From contig CABRNM010000004.1 of the NCBI GenBank assembly GCA_902472315.1, forward strand, positions 1-64,000: 64,000 bases of DNA. Reading direction: 5' to 3'. This document shows, piece by piece, positions 1-9,130 of the stretch. Position 1 is the stretch's first letter. Every line of letters begins with the position of its first letter. The position numbers and the translations under genes were made by a program. This DNA comes from an uncultured Collinsella sp. GTDB lineage: Bacteria; Actinomycetota; Coriobacteriia; Coriobacteriales; Coriobacteriaceae. The notes below the pieces were generated by a model. The model was not told the origin of the DNA, did no database searches, and saw nothing but the letters and a program-made list of their open reading frames with translations.

Positions 1-1
1 T

Positions 2-39
2 CGCACGGAGAGCACATTAAGTGCTCTCCGGCTCGTGCG
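2..39. repeat. Strong hairpin at the left edge
   Basis: A 9-bp perfect stem (7-15 with 21-29, arms GGAGAGCAC/GTGCTCTCC, loop ATTAA) is extended by CGCAC/GTGCG at 2-6 and 35-39. No T-run follows on either strand. It may close a transcript from outside the window or be a dispersed repeat. The gene it belongs to is not visible. Confidence 0.55.
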
Positions 40-249
40 GAACTCGCGATCGACCTTATATATTTGCCCTCCCCGGGGCTCCCGCACAACGGGACCTCGG
101 TTGAGTTCTATCCCGGTTGCAGTCGCTTCGCTCCTGCACCACATGGTCGATACGGCGGTTTGGCGTTGGATCGGTTCTTTCTGACATATGCTGGTTGCGG
201 CTCTTCTTTTGGGGGGGGAGTCGCTTTTTTGTTGCTAGGAGGTTGGCCC

Positions 250-1137
250 GTGGTTGATGGGGATGCTCGCTCTGAGCTTCTTTCTGCTGATTGGAATGGC
301 GAATGGATGCGTCTGCAAGCTGATCGGCGACGGGCTGATGATCCTTTTGAGTGGGATAAGCGGGCTCGGCATTTTCGTCCGCTGGAGACTGCCCCTTATG
401 CTCGGGATTTTATAAAACTGCTGGCGCTTGAGCCTGGTGAGTCGGTGCTCGATATGGGGTGTGGGGCTGGGTCGATTGCTATTCCGCTTGCTCAGGCTGG
501 GCATCCTGTGATTGCTGCTGACTTTTCCCCTGCTATGTTGGGCACGCTTGATGCTGGCATTGAGTACTATGGGCTCGAGGATCGCATTACACCGCTTGAG
601 CTTGCTTGGGATGATGATTGGGATTTGGTTGGACCGGTTGTGAAAGCGGTGGATGTTGCCTTTGCCAGTCGGTCGGTTACGACGACCAATCTAAAAGGTG
701 CGCTTGCCAAGCTTGATCGAACGGCTCGTCGGCGTTGTGCTGTCACGATGGTCGCCAACTCCAGCCCGCGCTATGACCTGCACCTGATGAACGCCATCGG
801 CGCCTCGGTTACCCGCAGCAACGGATTTGTATATGCCTTTAACATCCTTATTCAGATGGGTGCGTTGCCGCAGGTCACGTATTTTGAATCGCCCCGCCGC
901 GACACCTTCGATAGTCTTGAGGCGGGCGTGGCGGACTTTTCTCGCATGCTCGAGCACGGCAACGAGGACAAGATCGACCGCCTGCGCAACTATATCGCCC
1001 ACCACATGATCGAGAACCCGCATGCCGGTGAGCCGGGATCCAAGGGCGTACCGCAGGGACGCTACATGCTCGACCACATCCGCAAAGTCCGATGGGCGTT
1101 TATCGCCTGGGAGCCGGTCTCCGTACCCCGCCCGTAG
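250..1137 (+). CDS. Class I SAM-dependent methyltransferase
   Basis: This 295-residue protein has the SAM-binding motif I VLDMGCGAG at residues 66-74, followed by the acidic strand end VIAADFSPAM near residue 90, so it is a Rossmann-fold methyltransferase. The substrate is unknown. The frame is open from 64, but the start is placed at GTG 250 because AGGAGG lies at 238-243 with good spacing and the upstream residues do not look like protein. Codon use changes inside the gene: T-ending codons dominate up to about 740, then C-ending codons like the neighbours take over. No partner gene is apparent. A terminator-like hairpin lies upstream, so it is probably monocistronic. Confidence 0.8.
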   Translation: MVDGDARSELLSADWNGEWMRLQADRRRADDPFEWDKRARHFRPLETAPYARDFIKLLALEPGESVLDMGCGAGSIAIPLAQAGHPVIAADFSPAMLGTLDAGIEYYGLEDRITPLELAWDDDWDLVGPVVKAVDVAFASRSVTTTNLKGALAKLDRTARRRCAVTMVANSSPRYDLHLMNAIGASVTRSNGFVYAFNILIQMGALPQVTYFESPRRDTFDSLEAGVADFSRMLEHGNEDKIDRLRNYIAHHMIENPHAGEPGSKGVPQGRYMLDHIRKVRWAFIAWEPVSVPRP

Positions 1138-1295
1138 CCCATCTAAAGCTTGCATCGTCCTCCCGCCCGGCATCCGCATTCTTTGCGAACTGGGCAAACG
1201 CGCTCCACACCACGCCGTTCCTGCGCTATCGTGGGACAGCTCACGTAGATTAAGGCCCCATTGCGGGGCGCCCCATACATAGAAAGCGAGAACCC

Positions 1296-1595
1296 ATGGC
1301 ACTGACAGGAGCCCAGGTCAAGCAGCTTCGCAGCATGGCCCATCACCTCAACCCCGCCATCATCATCGGTAAGTCCGATGTCAACGAGGGCACCGTCGAG
1401 CAGACGGTCGCCTACCTGGAGAAGCACGAGCTCGTTAAGTGCTCCGTGCTGGACGGCTCCAGCCTTTCTGCCCGCGAGGCCGCCGAGGAGCTCGCCGAGC
1501 GCTGCCACGCCGACGTCGTTCAGGTTATCGGCCGCAAGTTCTCGCTGTATCGCGAGTCCTCGCGCAAGGATATCGAGAAGATCAAGCTCGTCTAA
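1296..1595 (+). CDS. yhbY: YhbY-type CRM-domain RNA-binding protein
   Basis: The 99-residue protein is one CRM domain. It starts LTGAQVKQLRSMAHHLNPAI and has the family signature IIGKSDVNEGTVEQ, the YhbY form of the GxxG loop region. YhbY proteins bind pre-50S ribosomal particles and help ribosome assembly. The length equals the family norm. The start ATG at 1296 follows a purine-rich stretch (GAAAGCGAG). It lies 158 bp after the methyltransferase and is closed by a good terminator, so it is probably its own transcript. The family call is firm. The ribosomal role is taken from the family. Confidence 0.92.
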   Translation: MALTGAQVKQLRSMAHHLNPAIIIGKSDVNEGTVEQTVAYLEKHELVKCSVLDGSSLSAREAAEELAERCHADVVQVIGRKFSLYRESSRKDIEKIKLV

Positions 1596-1622
1596 AACCG
1601 ACTGGCCATACCGAGTAGCCTG

Positions 1623-1656
1623 CGGGCGTCCGAGTGATTCGGGCGCCCGTTTTTTA
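1623..1656 (+). terminator. Rho-independent terminator after yhbY
   Basis: A GC-rich stem (CGGGCGTCCGA paired with TTCGGGCGCCCG, loop GTGA) is followed by six Ts. The T-run overlaps the stop codon of the convergent regulator gene at 1654. Confidence 0.85.
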
Positions 1657-4650
1657 TCGCTCGACAAGCACGCGCTTGAGCCTGCCTTCGACCAGGCGCT
1701 CATACAGGCGCCTTGTCTCGGGCTCGGGCACGCCTTGAACCTGCTCTCGCAGGTGGTGCATGTGGCCGCTGTATAGCTCGACAACATCGCGGCGTCGTCC
1801 CGCCGCACCGTAAACGCGCATGGCACAGCGAACCATGTCCTCGCGCGCCGTCTCTTGGCGAAGCCCCGATTCAACGAGCCAAATTGCCGATTGCAGGTCA
1901 TTTTCCTCGAGAGCGGCATTCGCTCCCCTAATCATGCAGTCGATGTACTTGGATTGCATAATGTGGCGCATGCGCGTAAAAAACGTGGGATTGCAACCGG
2001 TGGGAACATACAGCGGCCCCGCGTAGAGCTGCTCAACCTTAAGACAAAGCTCAACCAGGTGAGGGCCTCTCGCGCCCATACGGTTTCCCAGGATCTCGCG
2101 GCTCAGCTGGTCAAAGAGCCTTACATCGGTCTTAACGTAGTCGCCGTTGAGCCCTATGCACTCGTTTTGGATGAGCACGCACGACTTGCCATCCGGCGTT
2201 GGACCAAAAGCCGAGCGCAAGCGCGATACCGTCGAATACAGATTGTTGCGCGCGGCGCTAAACTCGGCATGGGGCCACAACTCCATGGCGATTGTCTCGC
2301 GGTCGACCATGGCATCCATGCCCAACGCGAGCCGCTCGGCAAGTGTTGCCGCCTTTTTGCGACGCCACATCTTATCCGTGATGGGAAAGCCGTCGCGCTC
2401 GGCGCGAAATGTGCCAAACATGCGCATCTCAATATGGCCGATCGTATCGACAGCCTCAACCTCGCCCGCCTGGAACAGATGCTCGCTTTCGCCCTCAAAA
2501 TCATCGCGTAGTGAATACCGCGACAGTTCACGCACCGGAAGCTTCTTGCGAATCCTGACGGCAGGCTCGCCCAGACAATGCATCGCAAGACGTGCGAACA
2601 GCCGATACGATGGGTCTAAAATCCCCGAGCGATTCATAGACATCCAAGCGGCAAGATCGCTATCGCGGCCCGCAGCGGCCAAATGCAGTGCCACGATCCA
2701 GGCTTCTGAGCCGCCGACCTGTGTCTTGCTAATATCGAGCAGTTCTGCCTCTTCGCGAACCGATACCAGCGACGTATTGCGCAGGTACGCCACGCGCTCA
2801 AGCAGCAACGCGTTTTCGCGCATGTACGCAATCGATTCGTCGGCGAGCTTGAGCACCTGAACCGCACGGAACTTCGCGTTGACCGGCCGCCCCTCCGCCA
2901 GCGATTGCCAACCCTCCAGCAATAACCCAAACAGCTGAATTTGATTGTCACGAACACGCACCGCAAAGCGGTCGAGCTCGCCAAACGCCACATCGTCGGT
3001 CACGGGCAAGCCCGCGAGCAGGCGCCGCGCCGCGAGCACCATACGCAGCCAAATGGATGGTGCCTTAAGCCCGCGGATATCGAGCGCCTCGAGTATCTGC
3101 GCCATCTTGTCATCGCGCTCGTCGGGTTTAGCAAACGAGCCGTCGAACAGCTCCACCAGCATATGGTCGGCCTGTATGAGAATCCCCGCGATGTCGAGCT
3201 CGCAATCATAAGCTTTGCACGCCTTGAGCTTCGCGAGAACATTGCCGTCTTCCGCTCGCTCGGTTAGGTGGCGCTTGACCTCGATATGCGCGGACAGCAT
3301 GTCGAGCACCTCGCAGGATGTCTGTTCTTGCACAACAGGGTTGGCGGGAAGCCCCAGGTCATTGTCGCCGTAAAAGGCGATAGTAAGCGCCTGGGCTATT
3401 TTCCAGGTAGCGGGGTCGACCTCGCGGGCCGCCTGGTCACCCGCACGTTCGATAACGGACGCCATATACCTTGCTAGCTTTGTATTGCACACGCTGACAG
3501 CCGCTAGATACACGCCGAGTGCCTCGGCGGCTGTCGGCTCCTGCTCCTGCCTTTCCGCATTGATCATCGCCGATGCTGCACGGCAAATATCCCCTCCATG
3601 CCCGGTCAGGGCAAGATCGGCCCCATACTGCCCGGCAAGCTCCAACACTACACGGCGGTCCAAGAACGCATCGGCCAGGTCCATGGCCAAATCGCATCGG
3701 CCTGCCTTAATCAAAATGCGAGCAGCCCGCGATACAAGTTCGGGACGGATCTCGGCAACAAGCTTTCGCAGCCTCAGGCGCGCGTTGTCCTTAGCGCCCA
3801 AACACCTAAAGGTGCGATCAGACGGATCCACGCCAAAAATCGGATAATCGCGCACAAAAATGGACTGGTCGACCATCGAAAGCCTCACACCGCACGCCTC
3901 TAGCTCCGCAATGCGGCCCTCGCCCATCAGTACCATCAAGCAGGCAACGCTAAACAACAGGTTGTTCTCGAGCGATGCGAGATCGGCCAGCGCCGCACCG
4001 TACACGTTGACGATTTCATTCTCGAGCGACCCGGCAACATCGCCCTGTCCATACATTCCCGTCTGCAAGGCAGATACCAGCTCTGGCACACCCTGCGTGA
4101 GCCGATAGAAATCGAGCGATGTGCTGATCGAGAACGCCGTGGCCCATGACGAATACTCATAGGCGTGCACCTTGAGCATCTGCGCATTGACTTTTACCGA
4201 ATCGCCCAGCCCGTGGATAAGCAATCGGTTGGAGGGGCGGCAGGCAATAAAGACCCCCGTCCCCGTAGCACGTAAACTGCGGATTCGATCGATGAGGTCC
4301 TCGGTTTCGTGCTGCTCGAGATTGGGCACGTTGTCGATCGCAACGAGCGAATGGGGTTTGTCCTTAAGTTCATCAGCGACAACCTCGAGCTGCATAAAGA
4401 GCTCGCGTCCAATCGCGCGGTCGGCCTCGATAATCCGAACCGGCCCTCGCGTGGGGTCCGATTTAACTTCCTGCACGTATTGCAGCAATACCGACGTCTT
4501 ACCAAACCCATCGGGCGCGTAAAGCAGAACGATTCCCGCCTTGCGCCCTTTAACGATGAGCTCGTTCATCAAGCGATCGCGCCGCACCATATAGCCGCCG
4601 CCCGTCGGCATCAACTCGAGGTCGTCCGTATTGCCCAGATCGTTTACCAT
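1654..4650 (-). CDS. Large STAND-type ATPase with SARP/BTAD output domain
   Basis: This 998-residue cytoplasmic regulator begins with an NTPase module: P-loop APDGFGKT at residues 45-52 and Walker B-like LVAID near 102-106. A long helical middle region follows. The C-terminus (about 740-990) is a winged-helix plus BTAD unit: MRMFGTFRA, ELWPHAEFSAARNNLYSTVS and SRLRSAFG match the OmpR-like DNA-binding half of SARP activators, followed by TPR-like helices. The architecture resembles AfsR or MalT-like signal-transducing ATPases that activate transcription on binding an unknown ligand. RBS GAGGAG precedes ATG 4650. Two 9-bp direct repeats lie just upstream, a possible self-binding site. No target operon can be named. 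Confidence 0.85.
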   Translation of the reverse strand: MVNDLGNTDDLELMPTGGGYMVRRDRLMNELIVKGRKAGIVLLYAPDGFGKTSVLLQYVQEVKSDPTRGPVRIIEADRAIGRELFMQLEVVADELKDKPHSLVAIDNVPNLEQHETEDLIDRIRSLRATGTGVFIACRPSNRLLIHGLGDSVKVNAQMLKVHAYEYSSWATAFSISTSLDFYRLTQGVPELVSALQTGMYGQGDVAGSLENEIVNVYGAALADLASLENNLLFSVACLMVLMGEGRIAELEACGVRLSMVDQSIFVRDYPIFGVDPSDRTFRCLGAKDNARLRLRKLVAEIRPELVSRAARILIKAGRCDLAMDLADAFLDRRVVLELAGQYGADLALTGHGGDICRAASAMINAERQEQEPTAAEALGVYLAAVSVCNTKLARYMASVIERAGDQAAREVDPATWKIAQALTIAFYGDNDLGLPANPVVQEQTSCEVLDMLSAHIEVKRHLTERAEDGNVLAKLKACKAYDCELDIAGILIQADHMLVELFDGSFAKPDERDDKMAQILEALDIRGLKAPSIWLRMVLAARRLLAGLPVTDDVAFGELDRFAVRVRDNQIQLFGLLLEGWQSLAEGRPVNAKFRAVQVLKLADESIAYMRENALLLERVAYLRNTSLVSVREEAELLDISKTQVGGSEAWIVALHLAAAGRDSDLAAWMSMNRSGILDPSYRLFARLAMHCLGEPAVRIRKKLPVRELSRYSLRDDFEGESEHLFQAGEVEAVDTIGHIEMRMFGTFRAERDGFPITDKMWRRKKAATLAERLALGMDAMVDRETIAMELWPHAEFSAARNNLYSTVSRLRSAFGPTPDGKSCVLIQNECIGLNGDYVKTDVRLFDQLSREILGNRMGARGPHLVELCLKVEQLYAGPLYVPTGCNPTFFTRMRHIMQSKYIDCMIRGANAALEENDLQSAIWLVESGLRQETAREDMVRCAMRVYGAAGRRRDVVELYSGHMHHLREQVQGVPEPETRRLYERLVEGRLKRVLVER

Positions 4651-4666
4651 GCTTGCTCCTCAACTC

Positions 4667-4700
4667 GACCATATGGACACCGTAGCTGCAGGACCATATG
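4667..4700. promoter_or_regulatory. Direct repeat upstream of the SARP-type regulator
   Basis: GACCATATG occurs twice, at 4667-4675 and 4692-4700, 25 bp apart and 17-50 bp upstream of the regulator start. SARP activators are known to bind short direct repeats, so this is a candidate autoregulatory site. Only the repeat itself is seen. Confidence 0.4.
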
Positions 4701-5041
4701 AGCCGCCCCGTGAATAGCGCGACTTAGAGTTTTTAATTGTCTGCCGGTACGTGTTTGGCAAGTTTTTGTACAGCGAGGCCCGATGGTAACTTATCCCCCG
4801 ACCAATAGGTCTTTGCGCAGGTCAATGCGCTTGCCAGCATGTCCCATCCCATTTGCAGTGTAGCGCAGTCGGCTATTTTTATTTGAGTTGCGCAACTCGC
4901 CTACTCCTCGCTACCGCCTGCGACTCTATGGTGGCAAATGTGCATAGAATCTGCTATAGAATGAATCACAAAAATTTAAAACCCTCCAGTCAAGCACGCG
5001 GCAAGGTTTCCGTCATGTATACGCCACGGCGTATGTCCACT
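4701..5041. other. Intergenic stretch without a recognisable gene
   Basis: About 340 bp between the divergent regulator and the nagB terminator. It is locally AT-rich (4900-4990) and has a near-perfect 16-bp palindrome at 5019-5034 (ATACGCC/GGCGTAT arms). I see no supported coding region or RNA gene. Confidence 0.5.
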
Positions 5042-5071
5042 AAAAAGGCCCCCGCAAAGCGAGGGCCTTTT
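5042..5071 (-). terminator. Terminator of the nagB transcript
   Basis: A stem of GGCCCTCGC with GCGGGGGCC and an AAA/TTT loop, followed on the minus strand by TTTTTA, 30 bp after the nagB stop. It could also work on the plus strand. Confidence 0.8.
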
Positions 5072-5100
5072 GAGAAACTATGTAAGATCGCTTGATCGCG

Positions 5101-5829
5101 TTACTCGCAGAGCGAAAGAGCGGCCTCGTCAGCAACGACAACGCAGTTGGTGTGCAGCTGCAGGATCGAAGCCGGGCATTTGGGCGTAACCGGACCATAG
5201 CACATATCGTGCACGGCCTGAGCCTTGGCCTCGCCGTTGGCGACAACCAGGATCATGCGGGCATACATGATGGTCTGGGTGCCCATGGTGTAAGCCTGAC
5301 GGGGCACGTCATCGATGCTGTCGAACAGGCGGCTGTTGGCCTGAATGGTGCTCTCGGTGAGGTCGACGCAGTGCGTGCCCTTGGAGAAGTGGTCATCGGG
5401 CTCGTTAAAGCCGATGTGACCGTTGTTGCCAATGCCGAGCAGCTGCAGATCCGGGTAACCGGCGGCAGCGACGATCTTGTCGTACTCGGAGCAGGCAGCG
5501 GCGGCATCGGGGTTGGAGCCATCGGGCACGTGCGTGTTGTTCAGATCGATATTGATGTGATCGAAGAAGTTCTCGCGCATAAAGTAGTGATAGCTCTGGG
5601 GATCGTCGTGCGAAAGACCACGATACTCGTCCAGGTTATAGGTGCTGACCTCGGCAAAGTCAATGTCACCCTTCTCGTACCAAGCAGCGAGCTGTTTGTA
5701 AGCGCCAATCGGGGTGGAGCCGGTGGCAAGACCCAACACGCAATCGGGCTTGAGGATAACCTGAGCCGAGATGATATTAGCGGCCTTGCGGCTCATATCC
5801 TCGTAGTCTTTAGCTTTAATGATTTTCAT
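5101..5829 (-). CDS. nagB: Glucosamine-6-phosphate deaminase
   Basis: This 242-residue enzyme converts glucosamine-6-phosphate to fructose-6-phosphate and ammonia. The family motifs are present: LGLATGSTPIGAYK near the N-terminus, the proton-relay region NLDEY, and the active-site run GIGNNGHIGFNEP. The Asp of the enterobacterial GxDGH motif is Asn here, as in many Gram-positive NagB proteins, and the protein lacks the extra length of the allosteric E. coli enzyme. The start ATG 5829 (MKIIKAKDYEDM) has AAAGGA upstream; a longer frame exists but lacks homology. It is last in a leftward series with EIIA and glmM, which fits amino-sugar flux control. Confidence 0.95.
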   Translation of the reverse strand: MKIIKAKDYEDMSRKAANIISAQVILKPDCVLGLATGSTPIGAYKQLAAWYEKGDIDFAEVSTYNLDEYRGLSHDDPQSYHYFMRENFFDHINIDLNNTHVPDGSNPDAAAACSEYDKIVAAAGYPDLQLLGIGNNGHIGFNEPDDHFSKGTHCVDLTESTIQANSRLFDSIDDVPRQAYTMGTQTIMYARMILVVANGEAKAQAVHDMCYGPVTPKCPASILQLHTNCVVVADEAALSLCE

Positions 5830-6026
5830 TACGCGTCCTTTCTCGTACAAGAGAGGCAAGGCTCCCCTTACAAGCACTTGCCCGCGGCCCGCGTCGGCCG
5901 CAACCAACGTGTGCGGCCACCAGGGCGAGGTCGCGTAATATATGTGTCTCGTGTCTAACCGCGTCGAGGCCCCTGCCCGTCCACGGTGACCCAAAGCTGT
6001 TTAGCTTCGGACAATCCCCATCTTGC

Positions 6027-6062
6027 CACGGAGGGCGCCCTTTTTCAAGGGCGCCCTCCGTA
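6027..6062. repeat. Perfect long hairpin between EIIA and nagB genes
   Basis: ACGGAGGGCGCCCTT and its reverse complement around a TTTTTC-containing loop form a very stable stem 40 bp after the EIIA stop. There is no T-run after it in the direction of transcription, so it may be a processing or attenuation hairpin and not a classical terminator. Confidence 0.6.
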
Positions 6063-6101
6063 AACGTGATTGAATTGTAGGCTAAAGGCCAAGCGGAGCG
6101 A

Positions 6102-6599
6102 CTAGCGCTCGCGAGCAACGATGAGCTGGTCCATCTCCTCGACATGCTCGCCAACGGAGCCCTTGATGCTCGAGAACTCAACAGAGTTGCACACCAAGAT
6201 GGGAACCGTCACATCGTAACCCTCGGCAGCAATTGCCTCGCGATCGAACTCGATGAGCACATCGCCCTTATGGACGACATCACCCACCTGTGCATGCACG
6301 CTAAAATGCTTGCCCTCAAGCTGGACAGTGTCCAAACCAACATGGATGAGCACGTCTAGACCATCGACCGTGTTGAGCGCAACGGCATGACCCGTGGGAA
6401 AAATCGCCTCGACCTTAGCGTCAGCCGGAGCAATCACACGTGTGCCCGTAGGCTGAATCGCCACGCCCTGACCCAAAAGGCCGGTAGCAAACGTCTGGTC
6501 TTTGACCTCGGATAACGGAATGACGTCGCCCGAGATGGGAGCATCCAGCGTAAGGACTCGACCACGCATACCAAAAGACCTCAGGACTTTAGTGAACAT
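6102..6599 (-). CDS. PTS glucose-type EIIA protein
   Basis: This 165-residue protein is a single-domain EIIA of the glucose family. Both conserved histidines are visible: His71 in TGHAVAL and His86 in LIHVGLDTV, the latter being the expected phosphorylation site. The GVAIQP and APADAKVEAIF strands also match. It would take phosphate from HPr and pass it to a sugar EIIBC, or act as a regulator like Crr. No EIIBC lies nearby, so it serves distant permeases. The start ATG 6599 follows GAGGGGGAG. The position between glmM and nagB suggests a link with amino-sugar uptake, which is inference. Confidence 0.93.
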   Translation of the reverse strand: MFTKVLRSFGMRGRVLTLDAPISGDVIPLSEVKDQTFATGLLGQGVAIQPTGTRVIAPADAKVEAIFPTGHAVALNTVDGLDVLIHVGLDTVQLEGKHFSVHAQVGDVVHKGDVLIEFDREAIAAEGYDVTVPILVCNSVEFSSIKGSVGEHVEEMDQLIVARER

Positions 6600-6670
6600 G
6601 CTCCCCCTCGGACATACCAATCAATCAAAATAACTTTAACAGTTTACCACTTGGCACCCGTTTTTGACCA

Positions 6671-8008
6671 TTAGGGAAGTTCGCGCTTGACAACCTCGAC
6701 GATGTCGTCAACCACACGCTGGGTCAGCTCGTGCGTCTCGGCCTCGGCCATCACGCGGACCAGCGGCTCGGTGCCACTCGGACGCACCAGAATGCGGCCG
6801 CGGCCGTTGAGCTCCTTCTCGGCGGCAGCGACGGCGTCCCAAATGGGCTGGCAATCGTCCAGGCCGGCCTTGTTGTCGGAATGCACGTTGACAAGCACCT
6901 GCGGGTACTTCTTCATGATGCCGGCAAGGTCGGTGAGGGTACGGCCGGTGCGCTTGAGCACGGCCAGAAGCTGCAGGGCCGTCACCAAGCCGTCACCGGT
7001 GGTGTTGTGCTCCAGGAAGATGATGTGGCCGGACTGCTCGCCGCCGATGACGGCACCGTCCTCGAGCATACGCTCGAGGACATAGCGGTCGCCCACTGCG
7101 GTCTGGACCATCTCGAAGCCCTGCTCCTTCATGGCGATGGAGAAGCCTAGGTTGCACATAACGGTCGAGACGATCTCGGAGTTGGCGAGCTTGCCGCGAG
7201 CGGCCAAGTCGGAGCCGCAGATGGCCAGGATGTAGTCGCCATCGATTTCGTTGCCCTCGCTGTCCACGAACAGTACGCGATCGGCGTCGCCATCGTGAGC
7301 CAGACCGATGTCGGCGTGGGTGCGCAGCACGAGCTCACGCAGGGGCTCAAGATGAGTGGAGCCGCACTCGACGTTAATGTCGGTGCCGCAGTAGTCGGTG
7401 TTGATGGCATGGACCGTGGCGCCCAGGCGCTGCAGTGCGGCGGGCGTGGTCTGGCAAGAAGCGCCGTGGCCGCAGTCGACGGCAACAACCAGGCCGTCGA
7501 GCCTCAGGCCATCAAGCGTATCGATGGCATGATCGACATATGCCTTGCGGGCGTCCTTCATCTTGATAATGTGGCCCACGCCGGCGCCGGTCGGCAGCGT
7601 GTCGGCAGCCATGGCTTCCTCGGACATGACCCAGGCGCTGATCTCTTCCTCGACAGCATCAGGAAGCTTCATGCCCTTGCGGCTAAAGAACTTGATGCCG
7701 TTGAACTCCGGCGGATTGTGCGAAGCAGAGATGACGATGCCGCCGTCGAGCTCGTTTTGGACGGTGAGCAACGCCACGGCCGGCGTAGGGATAACGCCGC
7801 AGCAGTGCGGTCGGCCGCCCTCGGCCATAATGCCGGCGGTCAGAGCACTCTCGAGCATGGTGCCCGAAAGACGCGTGTCACGGCCGATGCAAATGTCCGG
7901 ACCAAGGAACTTGGTCGCCGCACGGCCAAGACGAAACGCGAGGTCGCACGAGAGGTCGGCGTTGGCGACGCCGCGGACGCCATCGGTACCGAAGATGTTC
8001 TGGGGCAT
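6671..8008 (-). CDS. glmM: Phosphoglucosamine mutase
   Basis: This 445-residue enzyme interconverts glucosamine-6-phosphate and glucosamine-1-phosphate for UDP-GlcNAc and peptidoglycan synthesis. It starts MPQNIFGTDGVRG, has the phosphoserine loop ISASHNPPEFNGIKFF (Ser96), the metal-binding loop DGDADR and the C-terminal phosphate-binding RPSGTEPLVRVM. Length is typical. The start ATG 8008 is preceded by AGGAG; the frame continues 6 codons upstream without support. It sits after the rpsI terminator and before EIIA and nagB, so anabolic and catabolic amino-sugar enzymes using the same substrate are neighbours. Confidence 0.97.
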   Translation of the reverse strand: MPQNIFGTDGVRGVANADLSCDLAFRLGRAATKFLGPDICIGRDTRLSGTMLESALTAGIMAEGGRPHCCGVIPTPAVALLTVQNELDGGIVISASHNPPEFNGIKFFSRKGMKLPDAVEEEISAWVMSEEAMAADTLPTGAGVGHIIKMKDARKAYVDHAIDTLDGLRLDGLVVAVDCGHGASCQTTPAALQRLGATVHAINTDYCGTDINVECGSTHLEPLRELVLRTHADIGLAHDGDADRVLFVDSEGNEIDGDYILAICGSDLAARGKLANSEIVSTVMCNLGFSIAMKEQGFEMVQTAVGDRYVLERMLEDGAVIGGEQSGHIIFLEHNTTGDGLVTALQLLAVLKRTGRTLTDLAGIMKKYPQVLVNVHSDNKAGLDDCQPIWDAVAAAEKELNGRGRILVRPSGTEPLVRVMAEAETHELTQRVVDDIVEVVKRELP

Positions 8009-8057
8009 AGGATCGCTCCTTCCCAAGTGGGCAAAACGCAGTCGCCCACCCTAGTCG

Positions 8058-8100
8058 AAAAAGAAAAGCGGGACCCGCCGAGCAATCGGCAGGCCCCGCT
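8058..8100 (-). terminator. Terminator after rpsI
   Basis: An imperfect GC-rich stem (8068-8099, arms ending GCGGG/CCCGC) is followed on the minus strand by TTTTCTTTTT. It separates the ribosomal operon from glmM. Confidence 0.8.
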
Positions 8101-8131
8101 TGTACATTGTATCTCGTAAGGAGATAAAACC

Positions 8132-8527
<396 letters not shown>

Positions 8528-8529
8528 CT

Positions 8530-8973
8530 TTAAGCCTCCAGCTCAATCTTCGTGGGGTTCTGGGCAGCATGCGGATGCTCGGCACCAGCGTAGACCTTAA
8601 GCTTGGTCATCTGGGCACGGCCGAGGGTGGTCTTGGGCAGCATGCCGCGAACGGCGCGCTCGATGACCTTCTCCGGGTGCTTCTCCATAGCCTGGCGGAA
8701 GCTCTCAGCCTTGAGGCCGCCGTTGTAGCCGCTGTGGCGATAATAGGTCTTCGTGTCAGCCTTGTTACCGGTAAGCTGGACCTTATCGGCGTTGATGACG
8801 ACAACGAAGTCGCCGCAGTCGCTGTTGGGCGTGAACTGGGGCTTGTTCTTACCGCGCAGGATCATTGCGATCTGGGTGGCAAGACGGCCCAGGACAGCAC
8901 CATCGGCGTCGACGAGAACCCAGTTGCGCTGGACCTCGCCCTGCTTGGCGTAGTGAGTCGATTTCGAAATCAC
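8530..8973 (-). CDS. rplM: 50S ribosomal protein uL13
   Basis: The 147-residue protein is uL13, an early-assembling 23S rRNA binder. Diagnostic segments are [49 protein letters not shown] and [12 protein letters not shown]. The start is GTG 8973, preceded by GGAGGAG with 7-nt spacing. A good promoter lies 67-94 bp upstream and rpsI follows with 2 bp between. Confidence 0.98.
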   Translation of the reverse strand: MISKSTHYAKQGEVQRNWVLVDADGAVLGRLATQIAMILRGKNKPQFTPNSDCGDFVVVINADKVQLTGNKADTKTYYRHSGYNGGLKAESFRQAMEKHPEKVIERAVRGMLPKTTLGRAQMTKLKVYAGAEHPHAAQNPTKIELEA

Positions 8974-9039
8974 TTAGACTCCTCCATGTACAGTACGTGT
9001 TGTTACAGAGATTCACGGGGCTCTGCAAGTAACCCGTCC

Positions 9040-9067
9040 ATATTACCCCGCTCGCCGTACGAGTCAA
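9040..9067 (-). promoter_or_regulatory. Promoter of rplM-rpsI
   Basis: On the minus strand TTGACT (9062-9067) and TAATAT (9040-9045) are 16 bp apart. The predicted leader of about 60 nt contains a short CAGAG/CTCTG stem that could allow ribosomal-protein feedback, but I do not recognise a known L13 leader. Confidence 0.6.
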
Positions 9068-9130
9068 CAGGTATTTTGGTTCTGACCAGACTTTCTGCAC
9101 ATGTCGTCCATGGGTCATGACGTCGCGACG

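Noticed and set aside
64..249. N-terminal extension of the methyltransferase from ATG 64
   Set aside because: Sequence before GTG 250 is not protein-like, the strong RBS lies just before 250, and the methyltransferase fold needs no extension.
6027..6062. Classical terminator after the EIIA gene
   Set aside because: The stem is excellent but no U-run follows in the direction of transcription, so it is listed only as a hairpin.
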